64,000 bases of DNA from Spirosoma oryzicola (GCF_021233055.1 NZ_CP089538.1:229501-293500), one strand, 5' to 3'. Shown: positions 44,387-53,496, numbered from the stretch's first letter. Translations and numbers: made by a program. Notes: a model not told the origin generated them from the letters alone.

Positions 44387-45339
44387 TTCTTGAAAAACGA
44401 ATCCACAAACTCCATCTTGTTGAAGGTTTGTAAATCGTCAATTTTTTCGCCGACGCCGATGTATTTGACCGGAATTTTAAACTGATCTGAAATACCGATG
44501 ACAACGCCACCTTTGGCTGTACCGTCCAGCTTGGTAATGGCCAAAGCCGATACTTCCGTTGCTTTTGTAAATTCGGTAGCCTGGATAAACGCGTTCTGTC
44601 CCGTTGATCCGTCGAGTACTAAAAGCACCTCGTGCGGAGCGTCAGGAGTCACCTTCTGCATGACCCGTTTGATTTTGGTCAGCTCGTTCATCAGGTTGAC
44701 CTTGGTATGAAGGCGTCCGGCGGTGTCGATGATAACCACATCGGCCTGCATATCCGTGGCTTTTTTGACCGCATCGAACGCAACCGCCGACGGGTCGGTG
44801 TTCATGCCGTGTGAGATAACAGGTACCCCCACGCGATCGCCCCAAAGTTTGAGCTGGTCGACAGCCGCAGCCCGGAACGTATCACCCGCACCCAACACAA
44901 CCTGCTTTCCCCGCTTGTGGAACTGAGCCGCCAGCTTACCAATGGTTGTGGTTTTACCGACGCCGTTGACACCAACAACCATGATTACATACGGCTTTTT
45001 ATCAGCAGGGAGCGCAAAGTCGTTCGACACGTCGGTTGTGTTATTGTCGGAGAGCAGCGCAGCGATTTCCTCGCGCAAAATGCGGTCCAACTCTTCGGTA
45101 CCCACGTATTTGTCACGGGCAACTCGCTCTTCAATCCGGCGAATAATCTTGACGGTTGTCTCAACGCCAACGTCCGACGAAATCAGGACGTTTTCTACCT
45201 CGTCCAGCACTTCCTCATCGACAGTTGATTTGCCGACGACGGCTCTGCTAAGTTTAGAGAAGAAACTATCTTTTGTTTTCTCTAAACCTTTGTCGAGCGA
45301 TTCCTTTTTTTCTTTCGAGAAAAAACCGAATAAAGCCAT
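44383..45339 (-). CDS. ftsY: Signal recognition particle receptor FtsY
   Basis: 318 residues, the short Bacteroidota form without a long acidic N-domain. N domain 20-100, then GTPase motifs GVNGVGKTTTIGKLA (P-loop), DTFRAAAVDQL, DTAGRLHTKVN and TKLDGTAKGG. Docks SRP-ribosome complexes at the inner membrane. Downstream of rpmG and DUF4295, the standard order. Its stop overlaps the next gene's ATG. Confidence 0.96.
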   Translation of the reverse strand: MALFGFFSKEKKESLDKGLEKTKDSFFSKLSRAVVGKSTVDEEVLDEVENVLISSDVGVETTVKIIRRIEERVARDKYVGTEELDRILREEIAALLSDNNTTDVSNDFALPADKKPYVIMVVGVNGVGKTTTIGKLAAQFHKRGKQVVLGAGDTFRAAAVDQLKLWGDRVGVPVISHGMNTDPSAVAFDAVKKATDMQADVVIIDTAGRLHTKVNLMNELTKIKRVMQKVTPDAPHEVLLVLDGSTGQNAFIQATEFTKATEVSALAITKLDGTAKGGVVIGISDQFKIPVKYIGVGEKIDDLQTFNKMEFVDSFFKK

Positions 45340-45447
45340 AGTATCGTTAGTGAAATGGGATCAACAAGTTAGTGTGTCAGTGCTTAAGGAGATCCGCGCA
45401 TTCAATACGGTGATCGGCCTGCCAACTGACTAACTATTTTTTAACGC

Positions 45448-45482
45448 AAAAAGTCCCACTAGGCCAGTGAAGGCTGTGGGAC
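45448..45482 (-). terminator. Weak terminator/attenuator after DUF4295
   Basis: Seven-base stem GTCCCAC/GTGGGAC (45453-45459, 45476-45482) followed by TTTTT on the minus strand; lies between DUF4295 and ftsY and may reduce downstream expression. Confidence 0.6.
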
Positions 45483-45521
45483 ATTTGAGTTATTGGTGAA
45501 GGAAACAGGTTCCAACAGGGG

Positions 45522-45677
45522 TTAGCCTTTCAGCGCAGCCTGTACTTCGTCGACAGGAACCATTTCTTCCTTGAAGGTGTAAGCGCCAGTTTTAGGCGAT
45601 TTAACGGCTTTGATAATCTTAGCAAACGCTTTGCCGTTATCCTTCGTTTTCAGGGTTGCAACTACCTTTTTTGCCAT
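45522..45677 (-). CDS. DUF4295 family mini-protein
   Basis: 51 residues, basic: MAKKVVATLKTKDNGKAFAK, then KAVKSPKTGAYTFKEEMV and a C-terminal PVDEVQAALKG. This matches the small DUF4295 family found in Bacteroidota between rpmG and ftsY. Basic charge and location suggest a ribosome-associated role; no function is established. Read directly from bases; start ATG complement at 45675-45677. Confidence 0.85.
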   Translation of the reverse strand: MAKKVVATLKTKDNGKAFAKIIKAVKSPKTGAYTFKEEMVPVDEVQAALKG

Positions 45678-45768
45678 GACGGTTTATGGTTTATAGTTTT
45701 TGACTGTGTTATGGTTTTTTACAAGCTAAAGCAAGTGCCGGCCCACGCTGTAAAAACAATAACCAAAA

Positions 45769-45954
45769 CTATTTAATTTCTTTATGCAACGTTACTTTTT
45801 TCAGGAACGGATTGTATTTCTTCCGTTCGATACGAGCCGGCGTATTCTTCCGGTTTTTCGTGGTGATGTACCGGGACATGCCGGGTACACCGCTGTCTTT
45901 CTGCTCGGTGCATTCCAGAATAACCTGGATTCTATTGGCGCCTTTCTTTGCCAT
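45769..45954 (-). CDS. rpmG: 50S ribosomal protein L33
   Basis: 61 residues from the ATG at 45954 ([18 protein letters not shown]); the frame extends 11 codons upstream but L33 starts at [23 protein letters not shown] is the family core. Zinc-free form: the CxxC pairs are missing. Its promoter at 45985-46015 has both elements. rpmB is not adjacent, though it usually precedes rpmG. Confidence 0.95.
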   Translation of the reverse strand: MAKKGANRIQVILECTEQKDSGVPGMSRYITTKNRKNTPARIERKKYNPFLKKVTLHKEIK

Positions 45955-45984
45955 TGCTAAAGTTCGTTTTCTCGATAAGGAGCG

Positions 45985-46015
45985 CAAAGGTACAAAATTA
46001 CTTTTAGTTTACAAA
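45985..46015 (-). promoter_or_regulatory. Promoter of rpmG operon
   Basis: Minus strand TTTG-N19-TACCTTTG, an excellent match to the Bacteroidota consensus, 31 bp before the ATG. A second TAnnTTTG-like octamer overlaps it at 45993-46000. Confidence 0.8.
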
Positions 46016-46141
46016 CATATAGTTGCGAAAAAGCTATGATTTGTAGAAGGTTAGCCCGGAAGCGATAATCTTTGGGCGTTTAATTCCCTCTGACGACCTT
46101 TGTCCGCAAATGCACTAAAACAGCCGTAAGTTGTTTTGGGT

Positions 46142-47368
46142 ATGGTTATGGCTACGCAAATAATTCAATACGAATACGCTCCTGGTCATTTTCGGGCGTC
46201 GGAACCAAACGTTTACCGGCCCGATATGCTCAATGAAGGAGAGATGATTTTAAACATGGGACCGCAGCATCCGTCTACCCACGGTGTGCTACGGCTCGAA
46301 GTCGTTACCGACGGCGAGATTATTGTCGACGTGGTGCCGCACCTGGGTTATCTGCATCGTTGTTTCGAGAAACACGCCCAGGCCTTGCCATTCAATCAGA
46401 CCATTCCATTTGTGGACCGGCTTGATTATCTGGCTGCTATGAACAGCGAACATGCTTTCGTAATGGGTGTCGAGCGGATGCTGGGCATTGAAAACGACAT
46501 TCCAAAACGGACGGAATACATTCGGGTGCTGGTAGCTGAACTAAACCGCATCGCGGCCCACTTCGTCGGAGTTGGTACGTATGCGCTGGACATTGGCGCG
46601 TACACGCCTTTTCTGTGGCTTATGCGCGACCGCGAACACATTCAGCGCCTGCTGGAGTGGGTAAGTGGCGCGCGAATGCTGTACAACTATATGTGGGTAG
46701 GCGGCTTGTTTTATGATCTGCCGGTAGGTTTTGAAGAACGCTGCCGGGAGTTTGTTCAGTACCTCAAACCTAAGCTGGTTGAGCTGCAACAATTGGTGAT
46801 CGAGAACGAAATCTTCGTAAAACGGACGGCTAACGTGGGTGTTTTGCCGCTCCCAGTGGCGATTAGCTACGGTTGTACAGGGCCTATGTTGCGTGGTTCT
46901 GGCTTGCGTTACGATTTGCGCCGGGTTGACGGGTACTCCATTTATCCTGAACTGGATTTTGATATCCCCATTGGTGAAGGCCAGATGGGAACTGTCGGTG
47001 ACTGCTGGGACCGTAATAATGTTCGGGTACTGGAATGTCATGAGTCAATACGGATTGTCGAGCAGTGTCTGGACAAGCTCACGACCGATTACCGACGTAC
47101 CCGCGACTACGACCCACAGGCTGTGGTACCCAAAAAGATCCGTCCAAAAGCAATGGATTTTTACGCCCGCGCCGAAAGTGCCAAGGGTGAGTTAGGTTTC
47201 TTTTTTCGGACGGATGGTCGATCAGACGTACCCGTTCGCTGCAAAGCCCGTTCCTGCTGTTTTCACAACCTATCGGTTATCGGTGAAATTAGCAAAGGGG
47301 CTATGCTGGCCGACCTGGTGGCTGTTATTGGATCAATCGACGTTGTAATGGGCGAAGTAGACCGGTAG
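46142..47368 (+). CDS. nuoD: NADH-quinone oxidoreductase subunit D (solitary)
   Basis: About 408 residues from ATG 46142 (a second ATG at 46148 and a TTG at 46136 also fit). The family opening GPQHPSTHGVLRLEVVTDG is complete, followed by HRCFEKHA (quinone-site His), FVGVGTYALDIGAYTPF and FYARAESAKGELGF, ending MGEVDR. Peripheral-arm subunit of complex I at the quinone site. No other nuo gene is next to it here: it lies between rpmG and hpt. Either complex I genes are scattered or a second copy exists elsewhere. Confidence 0.95.
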   Translation: MVMATQIIQYEYAPGHFRASEPNVYRPDMLNEGEMILNMGPQHPSTHGVLRLEVVTDGEIIVDVVPHLGYLHRCFEKHAQALPFNQTIPFVDRLDYLAAMNSEHAFVMGVERMLGIENDIPKRTEYIRVLVAELNRIAAHFVGVGTYALDIGAYTPFLWLMRDREHIQRLLEWVSGARMLYNYMWVGGLFYDLPVGFEERCREFVQYLKPKLVELQQLVIENEIFVKRTANVGVLPLPVAISYGCTGPMLRGSGLRYDLRRVDGYSIYPELDFDIPIGEGQMGTVGDCWDRNNVRVLECHESIRIVEQCLDKLTTDYRRTRDYDPQAVVPKKIRPKAMDFYARAESAKGELGFFFRTDGRSDVPVRCKARSCCFHNLSVIGEISKGAMLADLVAVIGSIDVVMGEVDR

Positions 47369-47399
47369 AAGATCAAATTCTTTTCCGGCTGCTACCCGC

Positions 47400-47927
47400 T
47401 TATTCCAGTACCAGAATATCGGGTGTGTTACGACCCAGGCCATCGTAATCGAGACCGTAGCCTAGTACAAACCGGTTTTCGATCTCAAAGCCCACGTAGT
47501 TTAGGTCCAACTGCTTTTTGAGCGCTGCTGGTTTGAACAATAGCGTGGCAATAGCAAGCGATGCCGGTTTTTGAGCGTTGAGCTGATTGCAGACATCACT
47601 AATAGTCAGGCCCGTATCAACAATGTCCTCGATGATGATAAGGTCACGGCCTTCAACAGAATCGTTTAAACCTAAAATCTGTTTAAGCGTTCCGCTGGAT
47701 TCAGTAGCGGAATAAGAAGCAACCCGAATAAAGGTGATTTCGCAGGAAATGGTGAGACGCTTTACCAGATCGGCGGCAAATATAAAGGCCCCGTTGAGTA
47801 CGACGACGATCAAAGGCTGTTTGCCTGCATATTCCTGATTAATTTGCCCAGCCAGTTCGTCGATACGCGTTTGAATGGCTTCTGCACTAATGAATGGGAC
47901 GAAATTTTTATTGTTGACTGTTATCAT
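47400..47927 (-). CDS. hpt: Hypoxanthine phosphoribosyltransferase
   Basis: 175 residues. PRPP loop LIIIEDIVDTGLTISDV, flexible-loop region VASYSATESSGTLK, and purine-side DYDGLGRNTPDIL. Salvages hypoxanthine and guanine to nucleotides; cytosolic. Converges with nuoD across 31 bp. Own promoter at 47947-47979. Confidence 0.94.
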   Translation of the reverse strand: MITVNNKNFVPFISAEAIQTRIDELAGQINQEYAGKQPLIVVVLNGAFIFAADLVKRLTISCEITFIRVASYSATESSGTLKQILGLNDSVEGRDLIIIEDIVDTGLTISDVCNQLNAQKPASLAIATLLFKPAALKKQLDLNYVGFEIENRFVLGYGLDYDGLGRNTPDILVLE

Positions 47928-47946
47928 ATCAGCGTCTGCGTAGCGT

Positions 47947-47979
47947 CAAAGATACGGCCCTCTGTTGCTAGCAGACAAA
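47947..47979 (-). promoter_or_regulatory. Promoter of hpt
   Basis: Minus strand TTTG-N21-TATCTTTG, 20 bp before the ATG. The -7 octamer equals that of both tRNAs. Confidence 0.75.
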
Positions 47980-48058
47980 AATTTACCTGAAAAATAAACG
48001 TTAGTAAACGTACTGTCAGCGGATTGTGTTGATAGAGAAGGAAAAGCGACCTTAACGA

Positions 48059-49276
48059 ATGAAGAAACTACTGTTGACGGTATGGCTCGTGGGACTGGCT
48101 GCGTTAGCACAAGCCCAGTTGTATGATCCGTCGGCGTTTGATAAGAAGTATGATGGCTTGTTGAAGCATCCTGGGGTTCAGATCGAATCTGCCGAAGCCA
48201 TCAATTTGATGTATAATTACAAATTTTACGACGCCGATAAGGAGTTTCGGTGGTTACGGCTACGTTACCCCAAACACCCAATGCCTTATTTCCTGATGGG
48301 CCTGGCAGAATGGTGGAAAATTGTCCCGAACACCGACGTTACGGACTATGATGACGTTTGTCTGGCTTACATGGATTCGACCATTACGCTGGCCGAAAAG
48401 CTGTATGATACCAGTGAAAACAAGCTTGAACCTTCCTTTTTCCTGGCGGCTGCTTATGCCTTTAAAGGCCGACTTTACTCGGAGCGGAAAAAGTGGACAA
48501 AGGCGACCTTGGCCGGTAAGAATGCATTAAAGTATTTCGAGAAGTGTAAAGGGAATGCTGATTTCAGCCCTGAACTCTTATTTGGCGACGGAATGTATGA
48601 CTATTACGCGCAGTGGATACCCGAAAATTACCCGTTGCTGAAACCGATCCTGATGTTCTTCCCAAAAGGAAACAAAGTCAATGGCATCAAGGAGTTGGAA
48701 AAAACGGCTAATTCGGCCTTCTACACGCGTGTCGAGGCCCGGTATTTCCTGATTCAGATTTACAGCATGGAAAATCAGTATGATAAAGCGTACGAAATGT
48801 CGAAGTACATGGCGGAGCAATATCCTGATAATCCATTTTTCGAGCGGTATTATGCCCGGTCAGCTTTTGTAACGGGACGATTAACCGAAGCGGAGCGCAT
48901 CTCGAAAGATATTCTGGCGAAGGTAAGCCGTACGCAGTCGGGCTATGAAGGTGTTAGTGGACGAACGGCAGCGTATATCTTGGCTTACATCAACCAGCAG
49001 TTTTACAAGAATCTGCCCGAAGCCAAAAAGTATTACCAGCAGTCGATTGACTATGCTAAACAAACGAATGCGTTAAATGCGGGCTATTACTGGTCGTCGG
49101 TGCTGGCTTTAGGTAAGATTGCCAACGAAGAAAAGAATTACGATCAGGCGCAGGCTTACTTTAAAGAAGTGATGGACAAAGCCGAACGTAAGTCAAGCCA
49201 GCATAAAGACGCGAAAAAAGCGCTGGATGACTTGAAGAAATCGCGCCGGGAAGAACGCCGGAAGCGTAGAGAGTAG
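48059..49276 (+). CDS. Exported TPR protein
   Basis: 405 residues. Signal peptide MKKLLLTVWLVGLAALAQA, so periplasmic. At least five tetratricopeptide-like units, e.g. FYDADKEFRWLRLRYPKHPMPYF (in parts), FLIQIYSMENQYDKAYEMSKYM and LGKIANEEKNYDQAQAYFKEV. The basic tail ends KSRREERRKRRE. TPR repeats mediate protein contacts; the partner is unknown. Followed by a strong hairpin at 49289-49338. Confidence 0.8.
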   Translation: MKKLLLTVWLVGLAALAQAQLYDPSAFDKKYDGLLKHPGVQIESAEAINLMYNYKFYDADKEFRWLRLRYPKHPMPYFLMGLAEWWKIVPNTDVTDYDDVCLAYMDSTITLAEKLYDTSENKLEPSFFLAAAYAFKGRLYSERKKWTKATLAGKNALKYFEKCKGNADFSPELLFGDGMYDYYAQWIPENYPLLKPILMFFPKGNKVNGIKELEKTANSAFYTRVEARYFLIQIYSMENQYDKAYEMSKYMAEQYPDNPFFERYYARSAFVTGRLTEAERISKDILAKVSRTQSGYEGVSGRTAAYILAYINQQFYKNLPEAKKYYQQSIDYAKQTNALNAGYYWSSVLALGKIANEEKNYDQAQAYFKEVMDKAERKSSQHKDAKKALDDLKKSRREERRKRRE

Positions 49277-49288
49277 CGTGCAATAGGG

Positions 49289-49338
49289 AGTAAGATGTAT
49301 GATATAGCGGTTATTAGTGGTATATCATACATCTTACT
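49289..49338. terminator. Perfect 18-bp inverted repeat between convergent genes
   Basis: Arms 49289-49306 and 49321-49338 (AGTAAGATGTATGATATA and complement), 14-nt loop. Lies between the TPR gene (ends 49276) and the Lrp gene (ends 49349). No clear T-run beyond the arms. Confidence 0.75.
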
Positions 49339-49348
49339 TCGTACATCA

Positions 49349-49816
49349 TCAAGGAATAGGTAATACTTTGCTTTCTTTGAACGTTGACATGATCACCATA
49401 GTTTGGGTGCTGGCAACTTCGTCAATTTCGTTAATAACATCCAGCATTAACGCCTGATACGAAGCAATATCCTTCGCAATTACTTTCAGCAGGAAGTCGC
49501 CGGAACCCGTAATGTGGTGGCACTCGATAATTTCAGGAATTTCATTCGCACGAGCCACAAACGACATTGTGGTTTCTTTTTTGTGCCCAACAAGCGTAAC
49601 CATCACGAATGTGGTAACGCCGAGGCCGACTTTCTCGCGGCTAAGCTGAGCGTGGTAGCTTTGAATAATACCTGACGTTTCGAGCTTTTTAACGCGCTCC
49701 AGGGTGGGAGCAGGAGAAAGACCTATTTCTTTAGAAAGCTGGGCATTGGTAATTTTTGCGTTGGCTTGCAGGATCTCTAATACGTTGCGATCTATTTGAT
49801 CTAATTTATGGCTCAT
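49349..49816 (-). CDS. Lrp/AsnC-family regulator
   Basis: 155 residues from the ATG at 49816 (MSHKLDQIDRNVLEILQANA), the family start; an upstream in-frame Met at 49858 is less fitting. N-terminal winged helix with TNAQLSKEIGLSPAPTLERVKKLE, C-terminal RAM ligand-binding domain with CHHITGSGDFLLKVIAKD. Feast/famine-type regulator, usually responding to amino acids; the ligand cannot be told from the sequence. -7 element at 49856. Confidence 0.92.
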   Translation of the reverse strand: MSHKLDQIDRNVLEILQANAKITNAQLSKEIGLSPAPTLERVKKLETSGIIQSYHAQLSREKVGLGVTTFVMVTLVGHKKETTMSFVARANEIPEIIECHHITGSGDFLLKVIAKDIASYQALMLDVINEIDEVASTQTMVIMSTFKESKVLPIP

Positions 49817-50197
49817 ACTCAATACGGTCTGTTGAAACTCAGTTTCAGAATAGGGCAAAAGTAGTATCTTTCAAGAAAAATAGTCTAAAAAGATATTGGT
49901 ATTTTGCAAATTTCGAAAGAATTGTTGCTTATATTTCTTTTAAACGGCACAAAAGTAAGGGAATTCACTAAGACACCAAATGAAAGCCTATTGATCGGTT
50001 ACATACTGATATGTTACCGGTGCTACTGAATCAGCTGTGAAAACAGGCTTAATAACCCCTGTGAGGGGCAATTACAGAAATTTTGGATAAGTACTATTTA
50101 CTAAAAAATTATTTTGTGCGCGTTAGGTTGATGGATTCAGACAAGCAAATAGATCGCCGAGGATTAAACCTAGGCAGTTAATCCGGGTTTATAAGGC
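49817..50197. other. 381-bp gap without a recognisable gene
   Basis: Shared upstream region of the Lrp gene and the DUF2256 gene. AT-rich; holds the -7 element at 49856-49863. No coding frame with a family signature was found. Confidence 0.5.
49856..49863 (-). promoter_or_regulatory. -7 element (TACTTTTG) of the Lrp gene
   Basis: TAnnTTTG match on the minus strand, 40 bp before the ATG at 49816; no -33 TTG. Confidence 0.4.
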
Positions 50198-50365
50198 ATG
50201 AAAATGCGCAAAAAATCAGAGTTGCCTACCAAAATATGTCCGGTGTGTAACCGTCCGTTTGCGTGGCGAAAGAAATGGGAACGCGACTGGGATAACGTAA
50301 TTTATTGCAGTGATGCGTGCCGCTTAGTTGGCAAAAAGCAAAAAACGACTCCTTCGCAAACGTAG
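50198..50365 (+). CDS. DUF2256 zinc-ribbon-like mini-protein
   Basis: 55 residues: [20 protein letters not shown] near the N-terminus and [12 protein letters not shown] after it. The two Cys pairs (CPVC and CSDAC) and the WRKKW segment are the DUF2256 signature, a small probable zinc-binding family. In other bacteria it is often near photolyase/cryptochrome genes; none is seen here. Start ATG at 50198 or 50204. The open frame of the next gene overlaps it, but that gene's real start is the ATG at 50412. Confidence 0.85.
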   Translation: MKMRKKSELPTKICPVCNRPFAWRKKWERDWDNVIYCSDACRLVGKKQKTTPSQT

Positions 50366-50411
50366 ATCCAGCCGTCTATCGTTATTTTTGGCAATTAACC
50401 AGCTACTCAAC

Positions 50412-52124
50412 ATGCGCTTAATTGCCTTTCTCTGTTTGTTTGTTCTTGCTTTATCATGGGATGGTTGCCGGCGACCTCAACCTGTTGTGGTAAAAAGAAC
50501 GCCAGTGCCCGTCAGACGCCCACCCGCAGCAAAACCAATTCCTCAGAAACCAGTAGCTGCAAAGCCAGAACCCGCGAAGCCTGTTCCAGTAGCTCCTGTA
50601 GCGGCCCCCACTCCTAAAGATATGGTTGATGGCGAAGAGGTGGAAGAAATGCCCTTCGAACGTGGTCTCGTTCCGCCAAAGCGGGAGTTTCGGGCTGTCT
50701 GGATCGCAACCATTGATAACATCGACTGGCCCAGTAAGAAGGGGTTACCCGTTGCTGACCAGCAACGCGAGATTATCGAAATGTTCGATCAGCAGCAGCA
50801 GATGGGGATCAACGCTGTTGTTGTGCAGGTCCGGTCAGCAGCGGATGCGTTTTACGCCAAAAGCTCGGAACCCTGGTCGGAGTGGCTTACTGGTCAGCAG
50901 GGTTTAGCACCACAGCCGTTTTACGATCCGCTGGAATTTATGATTGAGCAGGCCCATCAGCGCGGCATGGAATTTCATGCGTGGTTTAACCTCGACCGGG
51001 CTACGTACAGCAAAACATCCAGCGTAGCGCCAACGAACATCATTTATCGAAAACCGGGATGGGTCTTTACCTACGGTGGCCGTAAACTTTTTAACCTGGG
51101 AGCGCCCGCTGTTCGGACATACATCGCCGGAATCGTCGCCAACGTGGTCCGTGAGTACGATGTAGATGGGATTCATTTTGACGATTATTTTTACCCATAC
51201 GCCGTCGCCGGACAGGTTTTTCGCGATGACAGCACGTATCAGGCGAATTTCAATGGTATGAAAAAAGAAGATTGGCGACGTGACAACGTGACCAAGCTCA
51301 TCACTGAACTGCGCGATTCGATTCGGGATAATAAACCCTGGGTTAAATTTGGGGTGAGTCCGTTTGGCATCTGGAAAAACCGAAGTAACGATGCCGAAGG
51401 ATCAGCTACCAACGGTGGTCAATCGTACTACGATCAATATGCCGATACCCGGAAGTGGATTCGTAACGGGCTGATCGATTACATCGTACCGCAGGTTTAT
51501 TTTAGCACGGAGTTTACGCGGGTGCCGTATAAAACCTTGGTTGAATGGTGGGCTCGTAACTGTGGTAAGGCTCACCTTTATATCGGACACGGCGCTTACC
51601 GAGTTGGACGTGGGTCGGAGCGCGATCCGGGCTGGGGGCGATTCACGGAGCTTCCGGATCAAATGCGTTACAACCGGCAGCAGCGAGCCGTACTGGGAAG
51701 CGTATTTTTCAGCGCAAAATCGTTAAAGACCAATCCACTTGCCATTCGGGATTCGTTACAGTCGAATTTTTATCGGTATCCGGCCCTGGTACCGCCAATG
51801 ACCTGGCTGGATAGCATCCCACCCCTGGCGCCCCGCGACTTAAAAGTAGCTGACACCCCAGAAGGTATAGAGTTGTTTTGGCAACAACCCGGCGAAGCAC
51901 AGGACGGCGACGGAGCGAGTTATTACATTGTCTACCGCTTTGAAGGGCGACCTTCCCGTATGCGATTAGAGGATCCTCGGTGTATCGTTGCGCAGTGCAT
52001 CGGCGAAGCTTCGACGCGATTTATCGACAGAACCGCCGATCCGAAAAAGAAGTACGTCTACGCCGTAACAGCCGTTGACCGACTTCATAACGAAAGCCGT
52101 GAAGTAACCGTTAAGCTACGCTAG
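50412..52124 (+). CDS. GHL10/DUF187 glycoside-hydrolase-like lipoprotein
   Basis: 570 residues from the ATG at 50412 (MRLIAFLCLFVLALSWDGC, a lipoprotein signal ending in Cys). A Pro/Ala/Val-rich linker (residues 25-70) precedes the GHL10 barrel: KREFRAVWIATIDNIDWPSKK, then FHAWFNLDRA, DGIHFDDYFYPY (acidic pair on a strand) and VKFGVSPFGIWKN. This is the YngK/DUF187-type family, proposed to act on cell-wall glycans. The C-terminal 120 residues form a fibronectin-III-like domain (PLAPRDLKVADTPEGIELFW). Its stop shares CTAG with the convergent ispH stop. Confidence 0.85.
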   Translation: MRLIAFLCLFVLALSWDGCRRPQPVVVKRTPVPVRRPPAAKPIPQKPVAAKPEPAKPVPVAPVAAPTPKDMVDGEEVEEMPFERGLVPPKREFRAVWIATIDNIDWPSKKGLPVADQQREIIEMFDQQQQMGINAVVVQVRSAADAFYAKSSEPWSEWLTGQQGLAPQPFYDPLEFMIEQAHQRGMEFHAWFNLDRATYSKTSSVAPTNIIYRKPGWVFTYGGRKLFNLGAPAVRTYIAGIVANVVREYDVDGIHFDDYFYPYAVAGQVFRDDSTYQANFNGMKKEDWRRDNVTKLITELRDSIRDNKPWVKFGVSPFGIWKNRSNDAEGSATNGGQSYYDQYADTRKWIRNGLIDYIVPQVYFSTEFTRVPYKTLVEWWARNCGKAHLYIGHGAYRVGRGSERDPGWGRFTELPDQMRYNRQQRAVLGSVFFSAKSLKTNPLAIRDSLQSNFYRYPALVPPMTWLDSIPPLAPRDLKVADTPEGIELFWQQPGEAQDGDGASYYIVYRFEGRPSRMRLEDPRCIVAQCIGEASTRFIDRTADPKKKYVYAVTAVDRLHNESREVTVKLR

Positions 52125-53377
52125 CTCAAAAACTCGTTCATGATTTCGGAAACGGGCCGGGCATCCGGAAAAAAGCTGACTAGTTTCGTCAGGATACCTT
52201 CTACCGTAGCATCGGGGCAGGACGCGCCACAGGTCAGTAAGATCGTGACGGGTTCGCCCGTTGACCCGCTTAGTCGGGGGATAAAGTTTTCGGTAACGAC
52301 TTCTTGTTTCGTATGGCCGTTATAATGACGGATCAGGTTTGGCGAAAGAATCTTCTGTTCCGACTCGATAAAATAGGTGGGTAACTTCTCCTCACAAAGA
52401 TCGACGATGTGTGATGTATTGGATGAGTTATAGCCACCGGCTACGATGGCAAAATCGGCTGGATACGTCAGTAGCGCATACGTCGCGTCCTGGTTATCAT
52501 TCGTCGCGTAGCAGAGTGTGTCCCGCGTGTTAGCAAAGTAGGCGTCAACCTGATCCGTCGATGGATTTTCGCCAAGATTGTGCTTCTGGATCATCACTTG
52601 CTTCAGGTAATCGGCAATACCCTGAGTGTCCGAAGCCAGCATGGTGGTCTGGTTGACGACGCCAATCCGCTGCAAATCGCGGGATGCGTCAAAACCAACC
52701 GAGTACTGATCCGCAAACTCGGTGTAAAATTGTTCGGTGGGTGACTCGCCCGTAATGTAGCGAGCCAGGCGCTGCGTTTGCGCTAAATCTTTTACAACTA
52801 CTGTTGGGGCCGCTTCTTTGCTGTGCGAAAACGTAGCGCGCGTTTCTTCGTGGTTCGGTTTACCGTGAACAATCACGGTATAATTTTTCTGCCCGATCTG
52901 GCCTGCTTTATTCCAGACTTTTTCGACAAACGGGCAGGTCGTATCGTATTTTTCAACGTTCAACCCAATGGAAGCCAGCTTGCTTTGTGTTTCTAGCGTT
53001 GTGCCAAAAGCCGGGATAATTACAACGTCATCGGGCATTAGTTCCGACCAGGGAATAATCTGCCCGCCCTTGGTATCCATGATGAAACGTACCCCACGGC
53101 TTTGTAAATCAGCGTTTACGTCGGGGTTATGAATCATTTCACTAAGCAGAAAGATGCGTTTTCCAACGTTCTCAGCAATCGCTCTGTAGGCAATTTCAAT
53201 CGCGTTTTCGACGCCGTAACAGAAGCCAAAATGCCGGGCTATCAAAAAACGGACCGGACCAAAATCGAGCAGGGTAGGGGTGAAGTCCCGTTTAAGCTTA
53301 TCTTTTTTCCGCCGGAATTCCTTAAGCGGTGTAATAATGCTGCTACGGTAGTAATCAGGGATATCGAACGATTTCAT
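52121..53377 (-). CDS. ispH: 4-hydroxy-3-methylbut-2-enyl diphosphate reductase (IspH)
   Basis: 418 residues, longer than the ~310 of E. coli, as in Cytophagales. Cluster Cys residues lie in HFGFCYGVENAIE, TTCPFVEKVW and CGASCPDATVEGI; HNPDVN and TVIVHGKPNHEETRAT give the substrate His and Glu. Last step of the non-mevalonate isoprenoid pathway, feeding carotenoids, quinones and undecaprenyl carriers. Promoter at 53411-53441. Convergent stop overlaps the neighbour by three bases. Confidence 0.95.
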   Translation of the reverse strand: MKSFDIPDYYRSSIITPLKEFRRKKDKLKRDFTPTLLDFGPVRFLIARHFGFCYGVENAIEIAYRAIAENVGKRIFLLSEMIHNPDVNADLQSRGVRFIMDTKGGQIIPWSELMPDDVVIIPAFGTTLETQSKLASIGLNVEKYDTTCPFVEKVWNKAGQIGQKNYTVIVHGKPNHEETRATFSHSKEAAPTVVVKDLAQTQRLARYITGESPTEQFYTEFADQYSVGFDASRDLQRIGVVNQTTMLASDTQGIADYLKQVMIQKHNLGENPSTDQVDAYFANTRDTLCYATNDNQDATYALLTYPADFAIVAGGYNSSNTSHIVDLCEEKLPTYFIESEQKILSPNLIRHYNGHTKQEVVTENFIPRLSGSTGEPVTILLTCGASCPDATVEGILTKLVSFFPDARPVSEIMNEFLS

Positions 53378-53410
53378 GCTGAGAGTCGGCGGTCAGACTT
53401 TTTGGGCTAA

Positions 53411-53441
53411 CAAAGTTAATGTGCCGGTAATCAAACAACAA
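53411..53441 (-). promoter_or_regulatory. Promoter of ispH
   Basis: Minus strand TTG-N20-TAACTTTG (another TTG gives N17), 34 bp before the ATG. Confidence 0.65.
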
Positions 53442-53496
53442 CCTGCCGTTCGGCAATGTTCATTTACCACTATTTTCGATAATCCTGACGAAACCG

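Noticed and set aside
46541..47041. 166-residue open frame antisense to nuoD
   Set aside because: nuoD is complete with its signature on the other strand; no motif in this frame.
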